DNA from: Saprospirales bacterium GYS_P2D
GTDB lineage: Bacteria > Bacteroidota > Bacteroidia > Chitinophagales > Saprospiraceae
Assembly: GCA_009833045.1 (NCBI GenBank)
Contig: WUUP01000001.1
Location: 675,586-739,585 of the forward strand
Direction of reading: 5' to 3'
DNA length: 64,000 nt
The notes below the pieces were generated by a model. It did no database searches and was not told the origin of the DNA. It was given only the letters and a program-made list of their open reading frames with translations. Shown here in pieces: positions 6,986 to 15,071 of the stretch (position 1 is its first letter; every line of letters starts with the position of its first letter). Made by a program: the position numbers and the translations under genes.

Positions 6986-9394
6986 ATGAATGATGTCACC
7001 CAAAACAGATTCTATCAAGCCGTATGTTTCCTGTTAGCGCTATCAATGTGCGTACTCCCGATACGGAGCGAGGCCAGCACCGTCGACAGTATCCGCTACT
7101 ATCTGAGCATCCAAGACGAGCTCCCTATAGACCAGCTAAACGATAAGTTGATCCAACTGACCAATCAAATATTCAACAGCCATACTAATCCCGAAATAGA
7201 CAGCATCAGTCAACAGTTGGACCAGATCAAGGATGATTTTACAGATCTCAAGTCCAAAACCATCCTCCATCAGGTCAGATGCGCCTACCTGAGTAATGCC
7301 AGTCAATATGCTAAAGCACAAGCCTGCGAAGAAGAGGTGATGCAATGGGCCATCGAGTCAGGTCGGAAAGATGTCAAGCTCATGGCTCTCGAGGATCTCA
7401 ACTTCATCTACAATCATCTGGGCCGATACGGTGCTCAGATCGATGTGCTCCATGAGGCGATACAGCTCAGCTTTGAGCTGGATCTACCCGTAGATCGCAT
7501 CTACTACTATGCATGGATGGGCGAGGCCCGCAGCTACGTCGCCGCCTATGACTCTGCCTATCACTACCTGACGCTCGCTGAGGAGCTGGCGATCCAAGAG
7601 CAAGACTCTGCTCTACTCACCAATGTCTACGAGCGACAGGCCAGAGTAGCTCTCGAGCAAGGCAACTATCCCTACTCCTATGAACGCAGTATGCAAGCAG
7701 TCGACATGGCCCGTGAGCATGATCTACGGATACGAGAGACCACTAATCTCATATACGCTGCCTATAGCGCCTACTATCTCGGCGACTACGAGAGTGCTAT
7801 AGACTATGAGCTCCAGGCATTGGATATATATGACCACTCTGAGGATGCGAATACTGCCAGCATCTACAATCGTCTGGGAAAAATCTACAACAATCTCCAT
7901 AACTATGATGTCGCTCAACAATACCTTGATAAAGCATGGACCATACATACTAAAAACGAATACGCTCTCGGTCAAGCCAAAGTAGCGCTAAATCTCATCG
8001 ACACCTATATAGGTATGGATGATCTCATACGAGCACAGGAGTATGTAGATATAGCGATAGATGAATTTGCTAAAATCGACGACCCAGCTAATCTGAGTGA
8101 AAGCTATATGAAGCTCTCAAAACTGGAGCGAGCATTATCTCACTGTGAGCTATCCAGCCAATACATGACTACCGCCATCAGCACTCTCCGTGCCACGGAC
8201 CAATATGCAGATCTCGGCAGAGCTCATCTCCAGGCCGCCAGACTATACTCGCAGTGTGATCTGTCCATCTCAGAGCCATCCTATCATGCTCAGCAGGCAT
8301 ATGATCTCTCCATGAGGACCGGAGATCTACACACTAAAATGGAAGCTGCTAAGATCATCGCAGATATCGCCGAGTCAAGAGACCAACTGGACGTCGCCTA
8401 TCTCTACCAAAAAGAATACAGCACTACCTATCAGCAGATCTACAATCAGAAAAATCAAGCTGCGCTATCGAGGGAACAAGCCCGATTTGCCGTCCAGATC
8501 GCTGATGAAAAAAGGAAGTCAGCCGAGTGGCAAAATCAACTGCTAACGACTCGTAATCGGACACAGCGTCTCATGATCTGGGGCTCATTACTATTCGCTA
8601 TGATACTTGGTGCCCTGCTGTATAGAGTCTATAGGAGTGGACAGCAGCTCAAGACTCAGAATACGCTCATCGATCAGCAAAATCAGGAGCTGGCATCACT
8701 GAATACCTTGAAAAATCGACTCTTTGGGATCATATCACATGATCTACGAACTCCAATCAGTGCACTCCTGACCATCCCTCAGCAGATCAGTCTTAGCCTG
8801 AGAGCCAATGATATCAAGAGCGCTAATGAGAAAGTACAAGACCTCGGCCACCGCACTCGATCCATCAACACCCTACTCAATAATCTCCTACAGTGGTCGC
8901 TCGTACAGATGGATAAAAAAACGGTCCGCCCTAAACTAATACCCATCGAGGACGAACTGCTCGACTGCATCGATCTGTATGAGAGCATAGCCGCATCAAA
9001 AAATATCGAGATCGACGTCAGCTCATCAGAAGCGCATCAAGCATGGGGAGATATTGATGCATTTCAGACTATCTGTCGTAATCTGATAAGCAATGCAATC
9101 AAATATTCTCCGAAAGGAGGACAGATCTATATCAAGAGCACGGCGCTCGACGAGCACATAGAAATATCCATCAGCGATCAAGGAGTGGGGATGACCCAAA
9201 AGCAAATAGACCAGATGCTTAATAAAAATCAAGTATCGACCATTGGTACAGCAGGTGAAAAAGGGACGGGACTCGGACTATTAGTCGTGAAAGACCTCGT
9301 CGCCATCAATAAAGGTCAGCTGCTACTCAGTGATAATGAGCCAGGATTAATCGTTACTTTCACCCTGCCAAAATATGGATCTGTCAGTAGCTAA
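6986..9394 (+). CDS. TPR-containing transmembrane sensor histidine kinase
   Basis: 802 residues. A signal sequence or TM segment lies at 10-30; several tetratricopeptide repeats fill about 120-480 (YLGDYESAIDYELQAL, NNLHNYDVAQQYLDKA); a TM helix lies near 528-548; then a coiled coil. The HisKA box SHDLRTPISAL puts the phospho-accepting His near residue 585. The HATPase domain shows NLISNAIKYSPKGG, DQGVGM and GTGLGLLVVKD. The periplasmic TPRs probably sense a protein or peptide. The 3' end overlaps the LytTR response regulator by 20 bases, identifying its partner. Confidence 0.92.
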   Translation: MNDVTQNRFYQAVCFLLALSMCVLPIRSEASTVDSIRYYLSIQDELPIDQLNDKLIQLTNQIFNSHTNPEIDSISQQLDQIKDDFTDLKSKTILHQVRCAYLSNASQYAKAQACEEEVMQWAIESGRKDVKLMALEDLNFIYNHLGRYGAQIDVLHEAIQLSFELDLPVDRIYYYAWMGEARSYVAAYDSAYHYLTLAEELAIQEQDSALLTNVYERQARVALEQGNYPYSYERSMQAVDMAREHDLRIRETTNLIYAAYSAYYLGDYESAIDYELQALDIYDHSEDANTASIYNRLGKIYNNLHNYDVAQQYLDKAWTIHTKNEYALGQAKVALNLIDTYIGMDDLIRAQEYVDIAIDEFAKIDDPANLSESYMKLSKLERALSHCELSSQYMTTAISTLRATDQYADLGRAHLQAARLYSQCDLSISEPSYHAQQAYDLSMRTGDLHTKMEAAKIIADIAESRDQLDVAYLYQKEYSTTYQQIYNQKNQAALSREQARFAVQIADEKRKSAEWQNQLLTTRNRTQRLMIWGSLLFAMILGALLYRVYRSGQQLKTQNTLIDQQNQELASLNTLKNRLFGIISHDLRTPISALLTIPQQISLSLRANDIKSANEKVQDLGHRTRSINTLLNNLLQWSLVQMDKKTVRPKLIPIEDELLDCIDLYESIAASKNIEIDVSSSEAHQAWGDIDAFQTICRNLISNAIKYSPKGGQIYIKSTALDEHIEISISDQGVGMTQKQIDQMLNKNQVSTIGTAGEKGTGLGLLVVKDLVAINKGQLLLSDNEPGLIVTFTLPKYGSVSS

Positions 9395-10091
9395 AATATT
9401 CATCGTAGAGGACGACCAGATACTCCGCCAAGAGCTCTCACACATGCTCGACGAGATGGGCGCATGGGTCGTAGGACATGCTCCTGATAGCGACTCCGCT
9501 CTTCAAAAAATCACCCACATATTGCCAGATGTCATCCTCATGGACATCGATATCCAAGGTAATATGAATGGCATCGAACTATCTAAACAGATCCGACAGC
9601 AGCTATCAGATATCATCATCATCTATCTGACCTCTCAGGACGATGATCAGAGTTTTGACGATGCTGCGAGGACTTTACCATTTGACTTCTTGTCCAAGCC
9701 TGTGAGTCGACGTCGACTCAAGCGCACACTGACATTAGCACTGGAGTCACGAAGTCAAAAAACCGGATCTACAGAAGAGTGGATCCTAAAAGATGGATCA
9801 GTCATCTACCGACTAAAGATCAAGGACATCATCCATATCGAAGCTCAAGACAAGTACTGTCAAATCCAAATGATTCAGAACGTCCGGCATCTGGTCAGAC
9901 TCTCCTTGATCGATGCGATCAAGGCTCTGCCTCCTGATGGATTCATCCAGGTGCATAGGAGTCATGTAGTCAATCTCCACCATATCCTCAAATACGACCG
10001 TCAAGAGTCAGAGCTAACTCTCTCAAACGGACAAAAGATAAACGTATCTCGCAGTAAAAGTTCAACTGTTCTATCTGCTTTAAGCTTATAG
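9375..10091 (+). CDS. LytTR-family response regulator
   Basis: 238 residues. The receiver domain (5-120) has the acidic pair EDD at 12-14, the phosphorylation site Asp57 in VILMDIDI and the Lys of FLSKPVS. The LytTR DNA-binding domain occupies about 140-235 (IIHIEAQDKYCQIQ, FIQVHRSHVVNLHHI). LytTR regulators bind repeated imperfect sites upstream of surface and secretion genes. The start overlaps the kinase gene by 20 bases, so the two form a two-component system. The small LuxR-type gene 113 bases downstream may be a target or co-regulator. Confidence 0.92.
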   Translation: MDLSVAKIFIVEDDQILRQELSHMLDEMGAWVVGHAPDSDSALQKITHILPDVILMDIDIQGNMNGIELSKQIRQQLSDIIIIYLTSQDDDQSFDDAARTLPFDFLSKPVSRRRLKRTLTLALESRSQKTGSTEEWILKDGSVIYRLKIKDIIHIEAQDKYCQIQMIQNVRHLVRLSLIDAIKALPPDGFIQVHRSHVVNLHHILKYDRQESELTLSNGQKINVSRSKSSTVLSALSL

Positions 10092-10204
10092 TACATCTCA
10101 CTCACGACATAGCTCGATCCGCTCACGTCTGAATCTCTACCACTCACGACATATCGGAGAAATGAATAGGGTAAATCAGCAACTTAGAAGAAAAATCAAT
10201 AGTA

Positions 10205-10396
10205 ATGCTGACACTAAGAGAAAAAGAAGTCCTACAGCTAATATCACATGGCAACACTACTAAACAGATCGCCCAGAACCTGTACATCAGTAATCATACA
10301 GTAGTCCAACATCGCAAAAACCTACTCCGTAAAATGAATGCCGCCAACACAGCTCAACTTATCCGTAAGGGGTTTGAGAGAGCAATAATCAACTGA
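10205..10396 (+). CDS. Free-standing LuxR-type HTH protein (63 aa)
   Basis: The whole protein is one LuxR/GerE DNA-binding domain: LTLREKEVLQLISHG, then TTKQIAQNLYISNHTVVQHR with the recognition helix, then NLLRKMNAANTAQLIRKG. No receiver or ligand domain is present. GerE-like mini-regulators (compare GerE of Bacillus) can act alone. It stands 12 bases before a secreted-protein gene and downstream of a TPR kinase/LytTR pair, a context repeated at 37.4 kb. The start ATG 10205 leaves no room for an N-terminal domain; the upstream 113 bases show no in-frame receiver remnant. Confidence 0.8.
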   Translation: MLTLREKEVLQLISHGNTTKQIAQNLYISNHTVVQHRKNLLRKMNAANTAQLIRKGFERAIIN

Positions 10397-10408
10397 AACA
10401 TTAGACAG

Positions 10409-11029
10409 ATGAAACCTATTATCATTTTGACGATTCTACTCTTCTCTTTCAATATGATCTGGAGCCAATCTGATGGACTTGAGATGGATGATACTGGGAT
10501 CTACTATACTCCAAGCGTCGAATTGAGGTATCTCGATAGCGAAGGCAAGACTTTAATTATTAGAAATACATCTGTCGAGAATGTGCTTGGATTTCCCAAT
10601 AAAATAGGGCAAATACGTCATATCTCATACCGACACTACTTTGAAAATAGCGATAGTCTCGTGATGCTCATCGATGAAGGAGGGAGGATGACCAGACCCA
10701 AGACTAACAACTCCGACCTGCTCCCTATAGCGTACGGATCAGTATGCAAAGATTCTTTCTCAGGAGACCCCATCAGCGTATATGATGATACGGGCAATTT
10801 CACAATAACAGAAGGTGCAGGCTATATCGATATTCATTTTAATGAAAATATAGCTGGAGATGTAGTCCTATCTGTCAGTCCTGTGAGCTGTGCGATAGGC
10901 GGCGTATCTGCTACTCAATCACTGCAGACGGTGATGAATGCTACTACGATCAGGGTCCATATGTATATGGCTGATGGCTCAGTAGCCGGCAATGACAAAG
11001 GCTTTTCCTTCGTAGCGTATATGCGGTAG
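10409..11029 (+). CDS. Secreted protein of unknown function downstream of mini-LuxR
   Basis: 206 residues with a signal peptide (IIILTILLFSFNMIWSQ). The mature part is beta-rich: SVELRYLDSEGKTLIIRNTS, ISYRHYF, then DTGNFTITEGAGYIDIHFN, and a C-terminal FSFVAYMR. Two Cys residues (VCKDSF and SCAIGG) could form a disulfide. No catalytic motif or known family was recognised. The gene starts 12 bases after the mini-LuxR stop, so the two are very probably one operon. A surface or fibre-like role is only suggested by the parallel locus at 37.6 kb. Confidence 0.6.
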   Translation: MKPIIILTILLFSFNMIWSQSDGLEMDDTGIYYTPSVELRYLDSEGKTLIIRNTSVENVLGFPNKIGQIRHISYRHYFENSDSLVMLIDEGGRMTRPKTNNSDLLPIAYGSVCKDSFSGDPISVYDDTGNFTITEGAGYIDIHFNENIAGDVVLSVSPVSCAIGGVSATQSLQTVMNATTIRVHMYMADGSVAGNDKGFSFVAYMR

Positions 11030-11041
11030 GTCACCCGACAT

Positions 11042-11200
11042 CAATCACACATCTATAGCCTGTGTGATTGAGCCCAAGGTCTTGTGTATTGACCACAACC
11101 ATCGTACTCATAGGTAATTAACCAAGAACACATAAAGAAAAAGTCTCTTTCAAGGGAATAGAAAGAGACTCAAAGGCAAGTCCTTTTTTCTTAAAAAGGA
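11042..11200. repeat. Three consecutive hairpins in a 405-bp gap (11030-11434)
   Basis: Three inverted repeats follow each other: CAATCACACA/TGTGTGATTG (11042-11070, 9-base loop), AGTCTCTTTC/GAAAGAGACT (11142-11170, 9-base loop) and TCCTTTTT/AAAAAGGA (11181-11200, 4-base loop). The first lies just after the secreted-protein stop and may end its transcript, although no T run follows. The group could be a small RNA or a series of weak terminators. A further 7-bp inverted repeat GATATAT/ATATATC sits at 11257-11273. The rest of the gap up to 11434 shows nothing. Confidence 0.45.
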
Positions 11201-11434
11201 TGAAAGTCGTATGAAGAAACCTTATTGAATTAAATCGCTTTATATGATGATCCAAAGATATATGTGATATATCAACTACGTATTACCTCCTCGTCATCTA
11301 TATGTGAACATACTCATCTGCTTAGGCCATTGTAGCTTCAGTGTATTCCTGTCATACTATGGATTTCATGTTGAGAGTTTGGATGCATTTTAGAGTTGAG
11401 GATAAAATCGACAAAATCTCCGTAACTTCATCTA

Positions 11435-11662
11435 ATGACCATTGATGAAATAAAGGATCTAATCGCCAAGCTCTCCCCTGCTGAGCAAGATGAAATACGA
11501 CAGTATATCGATGCGCTGCAGAGTAATAAGACCGGTATCGATCCATTCTCCGATGAAGTCTGGGAGGAGATCAACAGACGTGATGCTGCTCTACAGTCTG
11601 GAGAGATGGACTCCTACCCTGCTCGTGATATCCTCAAAAATATGCTGGATAGCCTCTCGTAA
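11435..11662 (+). CDS. Type II antitoxin, addiction-module component (Unstab_antitox-like)
   Basis: 75 residues: an N-terminal helix DEIKDLIAKLSPAEQDEIRQYID and the C-terminal signature EVWEEINRRDAALQSGEMDSYP, which matches the addiction-module antitoxin family whose members read roughly W-x-E-E-I-x-R-R-x-x-x-x-x-x-G-x-x. The stop TAA shares its last base with the toxin ATG, so the genes are coupled. It would neutralise the ParE-like toxin and probably autoregulate the pair. Confidence 0.78.
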   Translation: MTIDEIKDLIAKLSPAEQDEIRQYIDALQSNKTGIDPFSDEVWEEINRRDAALQSGEMDSYPARDILKNMLDSLS

Positions 11663-11961
11663 TGAGCTATCAAGTCAAACTCTCCAAAAGTGCTATAGAT
11701 GATATCGACGATATCATCCACTATCTATCAGAACTCTCCGATGTTTTTGCTAAAGTATTCTTAGAAGAATCAATAAGTAATATCTCGTATCTGGAGGACT
11801 CTCCCCTACTCTTCATCAAGTTCAGAGACGACTATCGTCGACTCTATCTCAAGCGCTTTCGCTACCATGTGATCTTCAAAATCGATGAACTGCAAAAGTC
11901 CATAAAAATCCTCGCTGTCATACACGAGAGTCGTGATCCTCAGCGATGGGTCAAGGCGTAG
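11662..11961 (+). CDS. ParE/RelE-superfamily toxin
   Basis: 99 residues: YQVKLSKSAIDDIDDIIHYLSELS is the typical ParE start, followed by SPLLFIKFRDDYRRLYLKRFRYHVIFKID and the ending IKILAVIHESRDPQRW, the hallmark of ParE/RelE proteins. ParE members poison gyrase, while RelE members cut mRNA; the sequence does not decide which. Its ATG uses the last base of the antitoxin stop. It stands at the left edge of the accessory region. Confidence 0.85.
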   Translation: MSYQVKLSKSAIDDIDDIIHYLSELSDVFAKVFLEESISNISYLEDSPLLFIKFRDDYRRLYLKRFRYHVIFKIDELQKSIKILAVIHESRDPQRWVKA

Positions 11962-12021
11962 ATCTAAAGAATGATGAATTATAAATGAGGTATGATGTGT
12001 GATATGTGAGGACTGCTGCTG

Positions 12022-12046
12022 TTTCGCAAAACGGAATTTTGCCAAA
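12022..12046. repeat. Hairpin between convergent toxin and metallopeptidase genes
   Basis: TTTCGCAAAA pairs with TTTTGCCAAA around the loop CGGAA with one mismatch. No T run follows on either strand. It lies between the 3' ends of two convergent genes, so it may slow or end transcription, or be part of a small repeat; the preceding bases contain an ATGATGAATTATAAATGA-like simple repeat. Confidence 0.35.
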
Positions 12047-12082
12047 CACCACATCGTAAGCGCAGCCTACGCTGAACGGGTT

Positions 12083-13246
12083 CTAAGCTAGGGTTTCAAG
12101 CAATGGATAATCTGATAAATTAACGTGGGAAAAGGGTTTTAATCGTTCTTTTAGGGAACTATTCCAGTAGTTAATAAGACTATTTAACTGATCCTGCCCA
12201 ACAGTGCCCCAGGCGTCATCAATAGACTCATCAGCCCTGTCTTTTCCGCTTATTGATAAGTAAATTTCTTCCATTGTCTTAAATCCTGCCTGCATTACGA
12301 TCGGTAATCCGAATTCGTCAAGATCAAACTTCATCTGTTCGCTTATGGTTTTGAATTGGGCTATTCTCCTTGTCCTGAGTAAACTAATTACAGATCTGAG
12401 CCGTGGAGAAGGATAGGATGAATATTCAAAGCTTTTATCGCTTAATCGGTTATCACCAAATAATCTAAAGAGAATAGAGCTTATATGGGCATACTGCATT
12501 AATACCATCCCTGGGCGTTCGTATAACCACTTTAAATAGGTGGCCGGAAGTTTATTGCGACCACGGCAACGATCTAATTCACTGGAAAGGAGTATTTCAG
12601 TAGCATTAGAATCTGCATCCATTTCAAGTGTTTTTCTGATGAGTAACTTGTCCTGTGCTACCACATGATTGTTAATAACATCTGCTACAAAATTCTCCTG
12701 ATATTGTGAGAAGCCATAATCACAATGCCCATGAATAATATGAGTTAACTCATGAGCGGTCAATAAATCCACACATAGTCGACAAAGATGTCTGGCATAG
12801 TGAAATCTAATAGGACACTTAGGTGGATAAAAAACGGGCACATAATCTACAGCGTACTCATAGTTCAACCCAATATGTGGTATATGAGGTAAATTTTCTG
12901 AGCATAATGATACATCTCCTAAATATCCGAAGTGATTAGAATCAGCTAAAATCCTATCAAATAGCATCAGTAGTGAAGATATTGCCCCTCTATGAATTCC
13001 TATGAAATATATACCACTGAAACCAGTAGCAAAGGCCCCAACCTTGTAGTTATCTATAACCTTAAATGTGATCTCTTTGATTGAAGGCAATTGTGATACA
13101 ATTAAGTCACACGCTCCCTTTCCACGTTTTTCAAAATTCTCAATGGTATAAATGTATCTTTTATCTAATTCTGGATTATCAAGTAATATTCCACCAAGGC
13201 TCCTTACTTCTTTATCAATAGCCTCTCTAATGCTCAATTCATCCAT
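12083..13246 (-). CDS. Soluble M48-like zinc metallopeptidase in defence remnant
   Basis: 387 residues, no signal peptide and no membrane helix. The zinc motif is AHELTHIIHGH (HExxH at 165-169), and the third ligand is probably Glu208 in LEMDADSNATEIL, the spacing of gluzincins. Upstream, KVGAFATGFSGIYFIGIHRGAI (two blocks, 68-89) resembles the M48 strand NAFATGG-YI-I-RG. The ATG is four bases beyond the TAG of the MmeI stub, with AGGAG between, so it is translated with the stub. The gene is more AT-rich than the core genes nearby. The substrate is unknown; an ImmA-like role in cleaving a repressor or defence component is possible but unproven. Confidence 0.65.
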   Translation of the reverse strand: MDELSIREAIDKEVRSLGGILLDNPELDKRYIYTIENFEKRGKGACDLIVSQLPSIKEITFKVIDNYKVGAFATGFSGIYFIGIHRGAISSLLMLFDRILADSNHFGYLGDVSLCSENLPHIPHIGLNYEYAVDYVPVFYPPKCPIRFHYARHLCRLCVDLLTAHELTHIIHGHCDYGFSQYQENFVADVINNHVVAQDKLLIRKTLEMDADSNATEILLSSELDRCRGRNKLPATYLKWLYERPGMVLMQYAHISSILFRLFGDNRLSDKSFEYSSYPSPRLRSVISLLRTRRIAQFKTISEQMKFDLDEFGLPIVMQAGFKTMEEIYLSISGKDRADESIDDAWGTVGQDQLNSLINYWNSSLKERLKPFSHVNLSDYPLLETLA

Positions 13247-13249
13247 CTC

Positions 13250-13501
13250 CTACCCTTTCTGCTTACGTGACTTCTTAGCCTTCTTCTTGCTCTCAGCGGC
13301 AAAGAGTGGAGCGGTATACTCCTCATTGAGTTTTTTGACTGGCCCCTCAAATGTGGCCACCCTACGACGGCTGATGCCAAAGACATGAAAGAAGTCATTG
13401 TAAAAAGAGTCTTTCTCCGCTCGCTCTCGGGACTCGCCCTGCCATTCCTTAGAGAATTTAAGGGCACGGTCTCTGATCTCATTCCATGATAATGTAGGCA
13501 T
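13250..13501 (-). pseudogene. MmeI-type restriction-modification stub (N-terminus joined to C-terminus)
   Basis: 83 codons. Residues 1-57 (TLSWNEIRDRALKFSKEW, then FFHVFGISRRRVATFE and PVKKL) match the start of MmeI-like single-chain restriction-methylation enzymes of about 900 residues. The next part of that family, the nuclease PD-ExK region and methyltransferase, is absent. Residues 58-83 (NEEYTAPLFAAESKKKAKK and a basic end) resemble the extreme C-terminus of the same family. An in-frame deletion of the core is the simplest reading, so the gene is listed as a remnant, although it is open and coupled to the metallopeptidase. It could also be a genuine small DNA-binding protein. Confidence 0.6.
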
Positions 13502-13595
13502 CTGTGGATAGTTAAATGGCTGAAAAGTTTGGTAAGTTGAGAAGTAGCCCGATTGTATCCTTTGAGGGATAGTACAAAATGGGAAGTCTACATAG

Positions 13596-13819
13596 TTGAT
13601 ACAGGCTCATTCGTGATGCTTGATTGAGCACTAAAAGTAAGAATCGCTACTTTAAATGCAGAGTATTGACTAAACCGTTTTCAATGATCAGAACCCTTCT
13701 TCTTACCCAGAATAAATGTATTGGTTCACCTCTGATCATCACTCCACATCCTTCACACAGCGGCAGCCTGTATGATTGAGTCCAGTATCGGCGGTTCTAC
13801 CCATGCGCCGAGTGTTGCG
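13596..13819. repeat. Direct repeat copy A (FGE 3' end, spacer, start of Eco57I-type gene)
   Basis: This 224-bp segment matches 15234-15456. The first 56 bases are identical; the rest agrees at roughly 85 percent by eye. Read on the minus strand it holds the last 26 codons of a formylglycine-generating-enzyme gene, a spacer of about 130 bases, and ATG plus four codons (MSLYQ) of the Eco57I-type gene. It occupies most of the 328-bp gap 13502-13829; the remainder of that gap is unassigned. Confidence 0.85.
13739..13819 (-). pseudogene. 3' remnant of a formylglycine-generating-enzyme gene
   Basis: On the minus strand this reads NTRRMGRTADTGLNHTG and then CRCVKDVE with a TGA stop, against ARRMGSTADTGLNHTGCRC in the intact gene at 15376-16410. 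Only the end of the gene is present; it begins about ten bases after the RhuM-Doc stop. It is a duplicated end of the neighbouring gene and not a functional gene. Confidence 0.85.
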
Positions 13820-13829
13820 GATAAGTCTG

Positions 13830-14801
13830 TCATCCTTGATTTCGATTTAGTACACTTATAATCAATCTTTTCACTGTCTCCATTTCTTCAGGTTTGCTAC
13901 TTGCAATATATAGTGTCAATGCAGCTAAAGCTTCATTGCTAATTATTTGTGAACCCTCTGTAGTTTGGAGCAATTCATTCTGATCAAGGAAAAGCAAGAA
14001 GCATGCTGCGGCTATTCTTTTATTGCCATCAACGAAAGAGTGATTCTTAGTGATCAGATATAAAAGCATAGCAGCCTTTTCTTCTATGCTTGGATAAAAA
14101 TCGTTCTTACCCATGCCTTTGGAAATTTGAGTTACTGAGCTTTGGAAATTGTCATCTTTTTCTTTCCCAAAGACGGCGGAGTCGAATTCTGCTCGCATTA
14201 CTTCTACCATCTTGTAGTAATCCTTTAGTTCTGGATAGTTGGCTTCATTCTTACTGATTCCTGCCTTATCTAATGACTCATGATCGTAGTCATCTAAGAG
14301 ACTTAAACCAATAGAATAAGTATCCAACCAGGCATAGCCCTCTTCTTCCGCTTTTTGTTCTATAGCCCTACTTAATATTTGAATTCCAGACTTAAGAAAT
14401 TTGACTTCTTGTTCTTTTTGTTTGAGACGCTTTTCGCTGATGACATAGCCTCGCACCAATAGCTCTTTGAGCTTTGAGGTAGCCCATTTTCTGAATTGTA
14501 CACCTCGTTTTGAGTTAACTCTGTAACCAACTGAAATGATTACATCAAGGTTGAAATGGGTCAAGTTTCTCATTACTTCTCGACTTCCCTCTTTGCGAAC
14601 TGTTCGGAATTTCCGAACAGTTGAATCTCTATCCAATTCTCCTGATTCGAAAATATGAGTGATATGCTCGCTAATATTTGCTTTACTTGAATCAAAAAGA
14701 GATACCATTTGAGCCTGTGTAAGCCAGACAGTCTCTCCTTCTAACTGAACTTGGAGCTCGATTTCGCTATTCGAATCTTCATATATGACTATCTCATTCA
14801 T
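13830..14801 (-). CDS. RhuM-family protein fused to a Fic/Doc domain
   Basis: 323 residues from ATG 14801. The N-terminal part has a helix-turn-helix-like EGETVWLTQAQMVSLFDSSKANISEHI in two stretches and the RhuM core HFNLDVIISVGYRVNSKRGVQFRKWA at about 85-110. A coiled linker follows. The C-terminal part carries the Doc motif HSFVDGNKRIAAA with His near 254. Fic/Doc proteins AMPylate or phosphorylate targets; Doc itself phosphorylates EF-Tu. The Lys in GNKR (not GNGR) points to the Doc-like branch. The ATG overlaps the stop of the RhuM stub in ATGA. It may be a toxin or a DNA-bound effector of a mobile element; no inhibitor motif was seen. Confidence 0.82.
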   Translation of the reverse strand: MNEIVIYEDSNSEIELQVQLEGETVWLTQAQMVSLFDSSKANISEHITHIFESGELDRDSTVRKFRTVRKEGSREVMRNLTHFNLDVIISVGYRVNSKRGVQFRKWATSKLKELLVRGYVISEKRLKQKEQEVKFLKSGIQILSRAIEQKAEEEGYAWLDTYSIGLSLLDDYDHESLDKAGISKNEANYPELKDYYKMVEVMRAEFDSAVFGKEKDDNFQSSVTQISKGMGKNDFYPSIEEKAAMLLYLITKNHSFVDGNKRIAAACFLLFLDQNELLQTTEGSQIISNEALAALTLYIASSKPEEMETVKRLIISVLNRNQG

Positions 14802-15028
14802 TTTGTACTTCGAGTTTGAGTGGTATGTGCAAAATCTGCACATACCTCATATTCTATGAGTTCTCCCTCTTTGAAAATATTACGAATATGTCGACTTATG
14901 ACCGTTCTATCTCTATTGAATAGTGAAGCCATCTGCTCTTGATTAAGCCATACCGTCTCATTATCAAAACTTACATCAAGCTCAATTTGCTGATCTTCTG
15001 ACTGATATATTTCTACGGCTCCTTTCAT
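14798..15028 (-). pseudogene. N-terminal stub of a second RhuM-family gene
   Basis: 76 codons from ATG 15028 (an upstream ATG at 15061 adds 11 residues). It reads GAVEIYQSEDQQIELDVSF, then ETVWLNQEQMASLFNRDRT and FKEGELIEYEVCADFAHT, which parallels the start of the adjacent RhuM-Doc protein. It then diverges (TQTRSTK) and stops where the NLDVIISVGYRV core should begin. Stop and next start overlap as ATGA. It keeps the HTH-like part only, so a role as a regulator of its neighbour cannot be excluded. Confidence 0.65.
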
Positions 15029-15071
15029 ATTTTCTGAATAGTTGAATAACTTATTTATCACCCATTAATTC

